The notes beneath the pieces were generated by a model. It worked only from the letters and a program-made list of their open reading frames with translations, had not been told where the DNA came from and searched no databases. Below are positions 1-6,831 of a stretch of DNA of 64,000 nucleotides, piece after piece (positions within the stretch are counted from its first letter, which is position 1; each line of letters begins with the position of its first letter). The DNA is from JBARDN01 sp963755705. Its GTDB lineage: Bacteria > Desulfobacterota > Binatia > Binatales > Binataceae. The translations under genes and the position numbers were made by a program. The DNA lies in the NCBI GenBank assembly GCA_963755705.1, contig CAVWKW010000002.1:558001-622000 (forward strand), in the 5' to 3' direction.

Positions 1-458
1 GCCGGGTGACGCGGAGGCGGGTTGATAGCTATGCTTCCCGGCCCAATCAATAATCTGGTTATCGCGTGATCGTAACATAGGACTGCGTAAGCCGCGATTA
101 CGCCAACCGCCAGAGCCGCGAGGACCGGGGAAATTCCTTTTCGAAGGGTTAAAGATCTCGCGCGCCGGCCTTCGAAGATCGGTAGAACTGGGAGACTCGC
201 CTTGCGCGGCAGCGTCGCAGCAATAGCCGCGGTTAGAGCTGCGTATAGAGCGGACGCAGCGAAGTAGATGAACACGAAAGTATAGTCAGACGCCATCCGA
301 AATCCGAAAACAACAAGATATGCGCCAAGCAACGAACCCAAACCGGCCCCGAAAAGCAACCAAAAGTCGAATAATCCAACTTTGAAGGACGATCGCGACT
401 TGCCAGGATTTGAGAACTTCTCAAAGGGACCGGTATCGCGCATAAACAGGGTATTCAT
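1..458 (-). CDS. Small multi-pass membrane protein, cut by window edge
   Basis: Reading the minus strand from the ATG whose complement lies at 456-458 gives an uninterrupted frame to the left edge of the window, so the C-terminus is missing. The visible 152 residues begin MNTLFMRDTGPFEKF and contain three hydrophobic stretches: about residues 27-50 (FWLLFGAGLGSLLGAYLVVF), 58-82 and 112-132, separated by a basic loop with GRRARS. I recognise no family. It lies 260 bp downstream of the truncated RHS module on the same strand, the position an immunity gene would take, and two other RHS modules in this window also have a membrane protein in that place. The intervening 459-718 shows no other gene. 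Confidence 0.6.
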   Translation of the reverse strand, partial: MNTLFMRDTGPFEKFSNPGKSRSSFKVGLFDFWLLFGAGLGSLLGAYLVVFGFRMASDYTFVFIYFAASALYAALTAAIAATLPRKASLPVLPIFEGRRARSLTLRKGISPVLAALAVGVIAAYAVLCYDHAITRLLIGPGSIAINPPPRHP

Positions 459-718
459 TTTTTAGGGTTGGATTCGATTCGAACTCTGTCCGCGTCCGGA
501 GTCGGGAACGCTTCGGCTGCATAGTTGCCGCGAATTGGCGGTCGTAAGAAAGGCATGCGCTCGCTCAAAACACTAGCGCGATCTGTCAATTAGACCCGAT
601 CATGCAAACGAGCCTCTGCGGTGGCGGCACTGTGCGAACTAGTCCATGGCTACCGGACCAGCAGGCTCCTCATCGAATCTCATTAAATCACCGCTGATAG
701 CTTAAACTCAATTAGCGG

Positions 719-2041
719 CTATGGCGACGGAGCGGAAGGCGCCATTACACCAGGGCTCGGCGTGGCGGTCGGCGTGGGCGTCGATGAGAACAGCCCTTTT
801 TGGTAATCGTTATAAAACTGAATAAGAATGTTCATGAAATTAGTTGCTGATGCATCATCGCCGGGTCCCGCCTGCACAAAAGGAATGTCTATCCCTCGAG
901 TCGAGGTCGCTGTGGGACTCGCAGGAATGGTTTGGGCAACTTCAATCACGCCAATTATGCCTAACTCATCACTGTTAAGGTCCTCACTCTGAGCCTCGTA
1001 GGCGGCAGTGTCGTACAACGCTTCGGCCTCAGCATCCGCACCTTCGTAATCCATGGATCCGTAGTTTGGGGGACTCCCATTTGTTCCTCCATCGTTCGGA
1101 ATCCACCCGTTTTGCCAGCTCCAATCCCATGATTTTCCGTAACTGTTCAGCGCACTAGGACCCGCTCCCCTCCCGCTGGCGTCTGCCCAGTTCATCGGTT
1201 GGTTAAAAACATACGCGTAAAGATTTATCTGGCCCCCCGAAAGACCGGCCGGATCCTGTGAGATAAACCGCTGTAGGACGGGGTTGTAGTAACGCGCGCG
1301 CATGAAATAGAGCCCAGTCGGATCCATCTCGCGTCCGGTGTACTGGATAGGGTTCGTACTCGACGCGCCGCTTGATGTGGTTTGCCCGAAAGGCCCGTAC
1401 TGATACCCGGTCCCGATAACGCCCGAGGAATTCACGAGGCCGAGCGTCGAGCCGAGCAGGTCCGGCAGGATCGCCGACGTTCCCGACGAATCGACCCGCG
1501 AGAAATTCTGGTCGAGTCCGAGTCCCGGCAGCATGTCGCCGACACCTCCGGTCGAGAACTGCTCCTGCGCTACATTCAGCAGATCATAGACGTATTGGGT
1601 GGTCAAGCTTCCTGCCGTCTGCGCGACACGGCGACCGAGTGCGTCATAGGTGAAGCTGCTGACCACTCCTCCGACGGTGGCCGAAGAAAGTTGATTGCGT
1701 TCGTTCCAGATATAGGTGGCATTCAGCGACGGGTCAGAGAGCAGGTTGCCATTATTGTCCGTGGTCGCGGGGGTGCCGTTCCAGGTGGCGAGCTGGTTCC
1801 CATTATCGTACGTAGCAGTCGGCATCGCCGCAGGCAGGTTAACCGCCGCCAGGCTGCCACCGAGGCTGTTAACCCGGCCATCGTTATCGTAGCCATAGGT
1901 CAGGTTGCCTAGCGTGCCGCCGCCTGTGCTACTGTACGTGATCGAAGTAGGATGCGAGTCCGCATCGTACTGGTTGTAGTTTTTCCTTCGCTTCCGTAGT
2001 GAGATTTCAGGTGGCACAGGCTTTAGCCTGTGATTCTTCAT
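719..2041 (-). CDS. RHS C-terminal module 1, lacking its N-terminus
   Basis: The 440-residue product is an RHS/YD-repeat core without the usual long N-terminal shell. YD repeats (YGYDNDGRVNSLGG, TYDALGRRVAQTAG) run through residues 20-170. The RHS-associated core hallmark follows at about 225-280 (PIQYTGREMDPTGLYFMRARYYNP, with QRFISQDPAGLSGG after it). The usual core-closing DPxGL is degenerate here (WADASGRG), which may affect autocleavage. The unique tip of about 150 residues is acidic then Thr/Pro-rich and resembles no toxin fold I know. The first ~20 residues (MKNHRLKPVPPEISLRKRRK) are not RHS sequence but come from a palindromic repeat fused in frame. Residues 21-270 repeat RHS module 2 almost exactly. 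Likely a silent or displaced tip cassette; whether it is expressed is unknown. Confidence 0.75.
   Translation of the reverse strand: MKNHRLKPVPPEISLRKRRKNYNQYDADSHPTSITYSSTGGGTLGNLTYGYDNDGRVNSLGGSLAAVNLPAAMPTATYDNGNQLATWNGTPATTDNNGNLLSDPSLNATYIWNERNQLSSATVGGVVSSFTYDALGRRVAQTAGSLTTQYVYDLLNVAQEQFSTGGVGDMLPGLGLDQNFSRVDSSGTSAILPDLLGSTLGLVNSSGVIGTGYQYGPFGQTTSSGASSTNPIQYTGREMDPTGLYFMRARYYNPVLQRFISQDPAGLSGGQINLYAYVFNQPMNWADASGRGAGPSALNSYGKSWDWSWQNGWIPNDGGTNGSPPNYGSMDYEGADAEAEALYDTAAYEAQSEDLNSDELGIIGVIEVAQTIPASPTATSTRGIDIPFVQAGPGDDASATNFMNILIQFYNDYQKGLFSSTPTPTATPSPGVMAPSAPSP
1200..1981 (-). repeat. Direct repeat copy A (RHS core)
   Basis: This stretch is nearly identical, base for base over long runs, to 3545-4339 in the same orientation. 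For example the run reading ctggttcccattatcgtacg occurs in both. Homology stops abruptly at 1981 after gttgtagtt, where copy B continues into more YD repeats but copy A enters unrelated sequence with a palindrome. The other end fades at the RHS core/tip boundary. Recombination between the copies would swap tips or delete 2.3 kb. Confidence 0.85.
2015..2032. repeat. REP-like palindrome at an RHS truncation point
   Basis: The sequence CACAGGCTTTAGCCTGTG has 8-base arms (CACAGGCT/AGCCTGTG) around a 2-base centre. It is translated within the first codons of the truncated RHS ORF (NHRLKPVP) and lies about 35 bp from the point where homology with the other RHS copy ends. Short palindromes of this kind are typical of dispersed REP-type repeats mobilised by RAYT (REP-associated tyrosine) transposases. 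No such transposase is visible here. Confidence 0.6.
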
Positions 2042-2066
2042 CAGCTAAATCCGCCGCCACGCCGCT

Positions 2067-2165
2067 CTATTCGTACCGCAGCGCGTCGATTGGGTGGAGC
2101 ATCGAGGCTTTGCGGGCTGGGTAGTAGCCGAAGAAGACGCCGACCGCCGCCGAGAAGACCTCAAT
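2067..2165 (-). pseudogene. C-terminal scrap of a MacB/FtsX-type ABC permease
   Basis: The minus-strand frame ending at the stop complementary to 2067-2069 reads AVGVFFGYYPARKASMLHP then IDALRYE and stops. This is the highly conserved end of MacB-family permeases (GxxFGxYPAxxAAxLxPIxALRxE). Upstream the frame runs into a stop after about 33 codons and there is no membrane domain, so only the tail survives. It sits directly 5' of the truncated RHS module 1 on the same strand. It is evidence of repeated rearrangement here. Confidence 0.75.
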
Positions 2166-2307
2166 TGATCTGGATCATCACGCCGCCGACGGCGGGCGCA
2201 AGATCCCGTGTCCCGTTCTGATCCTGTGGGATGAGAAAGTCGCCATGCGTGGGGTCATTATAAATAGTAGCCCACTTCCCTCCACGTTCCATGACCAAAT
2301 TTGGAAG

Positions 2308-2520
2308 TTATACGTATCCTGACAACTTGAGCTCGGCCCTAGCTTTCTGATACGCGCTCACCGGAACCATCAATCGGGCATCGACACGGTGAGTCGCATA
2401 GTACGCACCTTCGTCAAATATGATTGCGTCTATTCCTACGCGCGTGAGGATGTCCCTCGCAAAGTATAAGTCCATTGGCTTCCCGGATAGCACCACGACT
2501 AGCTGCGATGAATTCTGCAT
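2308..2520 (-). CDS. DUF2007-type small putative signalling protein
   Basis: Seventy residues from an ATG. The pattern LVVVLSGKPMDLYFARDIL, then GIDAIIFDE, then DARLMVPVSAYQKARAEL matches the DUF2007 fold (putative prokaryotic signal-transducing protein): a beta strand, a helix spanning two positions, and a V(L/M)VP motif followed by a helix. Such domains are usually about 65-75 residues, so this one is full length. It lies 46 bp downstream of the membrane-protein gene and is probably co-transcribed with it and with RHS module 2. Its function is unknown; in this position it could also be a second component of an immunity cassette. Confidence 0.6.
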   Translation of the reverse strand: MQNSSQLVVVLSGKPMDLYFARDILTRVGIDAIIFDEGAYYATHRVDARLMVPVSAYQKARAELKLSGYV

Positions 2521-2566
2521 CTACAGCACCTAACATGTTTATCGGTCAACGACTTATACGGTCGCG

Positions 2567-2992
2567 TCAGCCCCGACGCAAAAATGCTTGTACAAGATGG
2601 GACTGTACCAAAATGATCACTATCAACACGGTAACGCTCGTGATGAACAGAGCGTTTCTCATCTCCCCGATGATCCATTCGAAAAGCACCCAAGATAAGC
2701 CGGCCGCGCACACACCAACGCTGCATTTGGCGAGAACTGGTCTGAGTTGCGCCCAAAGTACTGAGAATGGTCCTTGCCGAATATTATGGTCTATCGATAA
2801 AGCAAGAACCGCCGCGATACCGTGGCTTGCAGCGATAAATACTATGCCGATACCTATGGCAACGAAGGCGCCATTATCAGTGGAGGAAATCCCCCACGCT
2901 CGTACGCCAAACTGGCTAGCCGGCGAGAATGCTATCAATCCTCCAATGAGACCGATAGCGAGACTGAGCGCTGCTGCGCGATAAGTCGTCAA
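2567..2992 (-). CDS. Four-helix membrane protein downstream of RHS module 2
   Basis: I place the start at the TTG complementary to 2990-2992 because a strong AGGAGG lies 9 bases upstream. A longer reading from another TTG at 3037 lacks such a site. The 141-residue product has four hydrophobic segments: AAALSLAIGLIGGLIAF, GAFVAIGIGIVFIAASHGIAAVLAL, LAKCSVGVCAAGLSWVLF and ALFITSVTVLIVIILVQ. I recognise no family. It begins 78 bp after the RHS module 2 stop on the same strand, where RHS immunity genes normally lie, and the RHS tip itself is hydrophobic. A membrane immunity protein is therefore the leading inference, unproven. Confidence 0.65.
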   Translation of the reverse strand: MTTYRAAALSLAIGLIGGLIAFSPASQFGVRAWGISSTDNGAFVAIGIGIVFIAASHGIAAVLALSIDHNIRQGPFSVLWAQLRPVLAKCSVGVCAAGLSWVLFEWIIGEMRNALFITSVTVLIVIILVQSHLVQAFLRRG

Positions 2993-3007
2993 GTCGGTTA
3001 ACCTCCT
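2993..3007 (-). promoter_or_regulatory. Strong ribosome-binding site deciding a TTG start
   Basis: The complement of 3002-3007 is AGGAGG, 9 bases before the TTG at 2992. No such site precedes the upstream TTG at 3037, which favours the shorter product. Confidence 0.55.
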
Positions 3008-3070
3008 GGGCGGAATCGCCGGGTGCTCATTTTGCAAAGGTCCGGCGACTCCTCTCGGGCGGCGTTCGAA

Positions 3071-4786
3071 TCAGTCCGCATAGTCCTCTTTTAGCTCAAC
3101 TGGACCAGTTCCGCCAGCCTCATAGTAGTGATCGGCCAAATAGAAAACTCCGAACCCGATCACGGCGGCGCCTGCCAAGCCTCCCAGAACGGCAATGCTA
3201 GCAACGCCGGTTGCGGTAAGAGCAATCAGTTCAGCGTCGGCTAAGGCTTCCGCGACCCCACCTGCGGCAAGCGTGCCCACTTGGTATCCTACGATGCTTG
3301 CCAGCAGTGCCGCCTGTGTCACCTCCAGGAACTGATCGGGCGTAAGCCCTCCCTGTGTATGCACAACGGGCGATGTGACGCCTATGCTTAGACTACTGGG
3401 TTGCGTGGTGTTTACTGCAATTCGCCCGCCCGACGGCAACCCTAATAACTGAGGCGGAGGTGGAGACGGAGCCGGAGGAGGCGGAGGTACTGGCACGGGT
3501 GAATCTCCGTTCATCGAGCCGCCTTTCAGCCCCAATGGATCAATGAAATTCGTTGGACTGTTGAACCCGTATGCGTACAAGTTGAGTTGGCCGCTAGACA
3601 GGCCCATTGGGTCCGGTGAGATAAAACGCTGCGCGACGGGATTGTAATATCGAGCTCGCAGAAAGTAGAGCCCTGTCGAGTCCATCTCATGGCCAGTGTA
3701 TTGAATTGGATTCAGACTATTAGTTCCGCTGGCGCTAGTCTGCCCGAACGGTCCGTACGCATAACCAGTCTCAATAGCGCCCGAGGAGTTCACTAACCCA
3801 AGTGTCGAGCCGAGCAGATCTGGCAAAATCGTCGAAGTTCCAGATGAGTTAACGCGCGAGAAATATTGGTCGAGCCCCATTCCAGGCAGCATGTCGCCAA
3901 CACCTCCGGTCGAGAACTGCTCCTGCGCTACGTTAAGCATATCATAGACGTATTGGGTCGTCAGACTTCCCGCCGTCTGCGCGACACGCCGCCCGAGCGC
4001 GTCGTAGATAAAACTGCTGACTACGCCGCCGGCGCTGGCGGAAGACAATTCGGCGCGCTCGTTCCACGTATAGGTGGCGTTCAGCGAAGGATCAGAGAGT
4101 AGATTTCCGTTGCCGTCGGTAGTCGCCGCGGTGCCGTTCCAGGTGGCGAGCTGGTTCCCATTATCGTACGTAGCAGTCGGCATCGCTGCAGGCAGGTTAA
4201 CCGCCGCCAGGCTGCCGCCGAGGCTGTTAACCCGGCCATCGTTATCGTAGCCATAGGTCAGGTTGCCTAGCGCGCCGCCACCCGTGCTGCTGTACGTGAT
4301 CGAGGTTGGATGCGAATCCGCGTCGTACTGGTTGTAGTTGACCGTAACGCCATTGGGAAGCGTGACCGTGGTGTAGCGGCCGTCGGAATCATATTCGATA
4401 CCCACACTCTGCGTGCCCCGGCTTTCCGAGGTCAGGTGATTGTCCTTGTCGTAGCCATAGCCGGTTTGCGCCTGATTGGCCGCAGTCATCGTCAGCCGGT
4501 TCTGATCATTGTCGTAGGTATAGGTGACGGTGTTGTTCAGCGTGTTCGACGAGTATGATGCCGTGAGCAAATCGTTCAGGCCGTCATAGGTCGCGGACAA
4601 GGTGTCAATCACGGTCGTTGTTCCCTGACCGTCCTGAGCGCTGGTCAGCCGGTTTCCGCCGTCGTAGGTATAGGCGGTTCGGGTCTCGTTGTAGCCTTGT
4701 TTATTGCTGGTGTTGTACTGCGCTTCCGTCAGCCGGTTAAGACCATCGTACGTGAAAGCCGAGGTAAGGCCGCGCCCATCGACCAT
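3071..4786 (-). CDS. RHS C-terminal module 2 with hydrophobic tip
   Basis: The 571-residue product carries YD repeats from its first residues (LTSAFTYDGLNRLTEAQY, TYDGLNDLLTASY, YTYDNDQNRLTM) to about residue 280. The RHS core signature follows (PIQYTGHEMDSTGLYFLRAR, RFISPDPMGLSSGQLNLYAY) and ends at an intact IDPLGL near residue 420. The tip (~150 residues) starts with a Pro-rich linker (PVPVPPPPPAPSPPPP) and ends with a long Ala/Gly/Val hydrophobic region (residues ~490-550) before VELKEDYAD. The N-terminal shell and any secretion domain are missing: the frame's first ATG abuts an RNase E/G fragment on the other strand. Core residues are shared with module 1. Function of the tip is unknown; a membrane-acting toxin is possible. 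Confidence 0.78.
   Translation of the reverse strand: MVDGRGLTSAFTYDGLNRLTEAQYNTSNKQGYNETRTAYTYDGGNRLTSAQDGQGTTTVIDTLSATYDGLNDLLTASYSSNTLNNTVTYTYDNDQNRLTMTAANQAQTGYGYDKDNHLTSESRGTQSVGIEYDSDGRYTTVTLPNGVTVNYNQYDADSHPTSITYSSTGGGALGNLTYGYDNDGRVNSLGGSLAAVNLPAAMPTATYDNGNQLATWNGTAATTDGNGNLLSDPSLNATYTWNERAELSSASAGGVVSSFIYDALGRRVAQTAGSLTTQYVYDMLNVAQEQFSTGGVGDMLPGMGLDQYFSRVNSSGTSTILPDLLGSTLGLVNSSGAIETGYAYGPFGQTSASGTNSLNPIQYTGHEMDSTGLYFLRARYYNPVAQRFISPDPMGLSSGQLNLYAYGFNSPTNFIDPLGLKGGSMNGDSPVPVPPPPPAPSPPPPQLLGLPSGGRIAVNTTQPSSLSIGVTSPVVHTQGGLTPDQFLEVTQAALLASIVGYQVGTLAAGGVAEALADAELIALTATGVASIAVLGGLAGAAVIGFGVFYLADHYYEAGGTGPVELKEDYAD
3545..4339 (-). repeat. Direct repeat copy B (RHS core)
   Basis: Partner of copy A at 1200-1981, same orientation, starts separated by about 2.35 kb. 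Copy B is embedded in a longer YD-repeat array that continues to 4786, so it is the more complete member. Differences are mostly synonymous or conservative (for example TGHEMDSTG against TGREMDPTG), suggesting recent duplication or ongoing gene conversion. Confidence 0.85.
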
Positions 4787-5044
4787 GGGCGGCGCGTGGT
4801 CAAGTCAGTGCCGACGCTGGCGGCCGAAGTGCTGCGCGGAATTTATCGCGAGACGATAAGGCGCACGCACACCGACATGATAATCGTGAAGATCAATCCC
4901 GAGGTCGCTCGCTACCTGTACGACGCGGGCGCAAAAGACCTCGAGACGCTCGAGCACAAGCTCGATTCGAAGATCGTCCTACGCTCGAAAGAAGGCCTCG
5001 ATCCAGCCGCCTTCGAACTCGCACAGGCTCCGGCGGCAGCGTAG
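4787..5044 (+). pseudogene. C-terminal fragment of ribonuclease E/G
   Basis: The plus-strand frame reads GRRVVKSVPTLAAEVLRGIY, later VKINPEVARYLYDAG, LETLEHKLDSKIVL, ending AQAPAAA. This matches the end of RNase E/G proteins, where the zinc-link region is followed by GxVKSxxTxxxEIxR and then a VxxxPxVAxxL segment. The S1, catalytic DxD and zinc-link cysteine regions are absent. Homology begins at 4787, the base immediately after the RHS module 2 ATG (4784-4786, opposite strand), so an RHS-bearing segment has replaced the first five-sixths of the gene. No ATG of its own is evident, so it is probably not translated. Confidence 0.75.
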
Positions 5045-5084
5045 TTCTTCACTACGCAATCTCCACAGTTTGCGATTCGATAGC

Positions 5085-5879
5085 CTACCTATTGCTCGGG
5101 ACAAGCCGAACTGTGACCTTTTTCCAAAATGTGCCGACCAGGGATGGGAGGAATGCGATCAGGACATAACTCCAAATAGGTAATGCCGGAAGGTCCCAGA
5201 ACAGGTGTGCGATCAAACCGGGAGTTACGCTTCGGCGCCAGAGATACAAAAGCGTAACGAGAACCTGGCTAAACACGATTTCGAGAAGATAGGCGATTCC
5301 CCAATAGGGCACGTGAACCCACAGATCCAGAGCTAGCCCGAGCGCGGCTCCTGCGATCAAGCCGCCCGTGATGTCACGGCCGCGCTCTGTCGCATATCCA
5401 CGAAAATAGAGTTCCTCGAAAGTGGCGGCATAAAACGCCCACAAGATAAACCACCAGCGCGGGTGCGCGAATAATGCGGCTCCAGCCGATTTCCAGGTTG
5501 GCGCTCCAATCAGTGACTGATATATCCAGGTCGACAGCTCGTTAGCGAGCCTGATTGCCACGAATACCGCGAGGGCTAGAGGCGCGTCATACAACGCCGG
5601 AATCTTGACACCGAACGATGCAAGCGGTCGTGTCTCCCAGACACGTACCACTATGAAAATGAAGATGATCGGTGCCGCCATCAAAAAGAGCTGTTCGGTC
5701 TGTAGGGAAGGAAGAATGTGTAAATAACGCTGGATTGCGAAAATATAGTTTACGAACGGAAAGAATGTTGCTATTCCAACAAATAACGTAACGCCGGTGG
5801 TAAGATAGACAGATCTCCACCATCGAAGTGCTATCGCAGCCGCTTTCACGTCAGCTAGAGAATCCGATTTGCCTATCAC
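5085..5879 (-). CDS. CPBP-family intramembrane metalloprotease
   Basis: A 264-residue polytopic protein with a GTG start. The CPBP (CAAX protease and bacteriocin-processing, Abi) motifs are visible: EELYFRGYATERGRD (EExxxR) near residue 160, a second-motif His in LDLWVH, and a third motif in GLIAHLFWD. Six to eight hydrophobic segments surround them. Members cleave prenylated or bacteriocin-like substrates inside the membrane, or serve as immunity proteins to bacteriocins; the substrate here is unknown. It lies 26 bp downstream of a ParB-like gene in the same direction. Confidence 0.8.
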   Translation of the reverse strand: MIGKSDSLADVKAAAIALRWWRSVYLTTGVTLFVGIATFFPFVNYIFAIQRYLHILPSLQTEQLFLMAAPIIFIFIVVRVWETRPLASFGVKIPALYDAPLALAVFVAIRLANELSTWIYQSLIGAPTWKSAGAALFAHPRWWFILWAFYAATFEELYFRGYATERGRDITGGLIAGAALGLALDLWVHVPYWGIAYLLEIVFSQVLVTLLYLWRRSVTPGLIAHLFWDLPALPIWSYVLIAFLPSLVGTFWKKVTVRLVPSNR

Positions 5880-5905
5880 AACGATAGACGTTTTCCCGAA
5901 GCGCG

Positions 5906-6817
5906 CTACTCACTCGCGGTGGCGGCGACGATTCGGGCGGCGTCGCGGATTTGGCCGTAGTGGATTTTGCCGAGGTCGAATTCCTCTAGCGCTTTGATCA
6001 GGCTCGCTAGTGCGGCCTTGCAGGTCGGTAGGTTCTTGCGGGCGCGGGTTAGCGGATTCGAGCGGGCGACGATGAAGTTCTTCAGGTAGGGATGCATCAG
6101 GCCGCGCTTTTTGCCTTGGGCCACGAGATCGACCAGCAGCTCGTCGGCGCGCTCGATCTGCGCCGCGCGCTCGAGGCGATCCTCGAAGGCGGAGGCGAGC
6201 GGCTTGGCGAGGAAGCCGTCAACGCGGCTTAATAGCGGCGCGTACACGCCGCCCGAGAAGCGCGGTTTTTTCTCGTACATGATTCCGAGCGTGATGAAAT
6301 GCGCGCGCTCGAACTCGAAGGCGTAGTCTTTCTCGGCGCGGCGCGCGTCCTGTTCCATTCGCGCGCGGTACATCCTGACGACCTCGAGCGCCTTGTCGCG
6401 CAGGTTGTGCTGCTTTTCGGTGTTGAGCGCCAGGATCTGGAAGGCGACATCGGGCTCGGGAATCACGATCGCCGCGATCAATTTGGCTTTGGATTTTTCG
6501 GCGGCGGCGCGGCGATGATTCCCATTGGGAGTGTAGTAGATTCCTCCGGAACGCACCGCGACAATCGGCTCGGTGAAGCGGTCGAGTTTTTTCATCACCT
6601 CGACCATCCGCTTGAGGTGCGCGGGCGAGAGATCGCGCTGATAGGGCGTGGGCTTCACCATCGCGATCGGCAGCAGCGCGAACAGATGCCAATGATCGCC
6701 GAGCGGCTCCTGGTAGGCGGCCAACGCCGCTCCGCCGTCAGCCTCGATCGCGGCGGCCAGTTCGTCGATCTCGCGCGGAGGCTTGGCGCCCTTTGGCGCA
6801 ACGGAGAAATCCGCCAT
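5906..6817 (-). CDS. ParB/Srx-superfamily protein (orphan)
   Basis: A 303-residue protein with a ParB-like N-terminal domain at about residues 45-125: PIAMVKPTPYQRDLS, then EPIVAVRSGG and the hallmark NGNHRRAAA (cf. GxHRxxA). Helical sequence follows, rich in Arg/Lys/Glu and without an obvious ParB helix-turn-helix. No parA neighbour or parS-like sites are seen, so chromosome partitioning is not implied; members of this superfamily also act as CTPases, nucleases or phage regulators. The ATG lies 14 bp from the divergent exported-protein gene, so promoters must overlap the coding regions. Confidence 0.65.
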   Translation of the reverse strand: MADFSVAPKGAKPPREIDELAAAIEADGGAALAAYQEPLGDHWHLFALLPIAMVKPTPYQRDLSPAHLKRMVEVMKKLDRFTEPIVAVRSGGIYYTPNGNHRRAAAEKSKAKLIAAIVIPEPDVAFQILALNTEKQHNLRDKALEVVRMYRARMEQDARRAEKDYAFEFERAHFITLGIMYEKKPRFSGGVYAPLLSRVDGFLAKPLASAFEDRLERAAQIERADELLVDLVAQGKKRGLMHPYLKNFIVARSNPLTRARKNLPTCKAALASLIKALEEFDLGKIHYGQIRDAARIVAATASE

Positions 6818-6831
6818 GCTAGGGAGTTGTA

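Noticed and set aside
233..424. 63-codon minus-strand frame near the left edge
   Set aside because: It overlaps, in another frame, the membrane protein read from 458, whose hydrophobic segments are far more protein-like.
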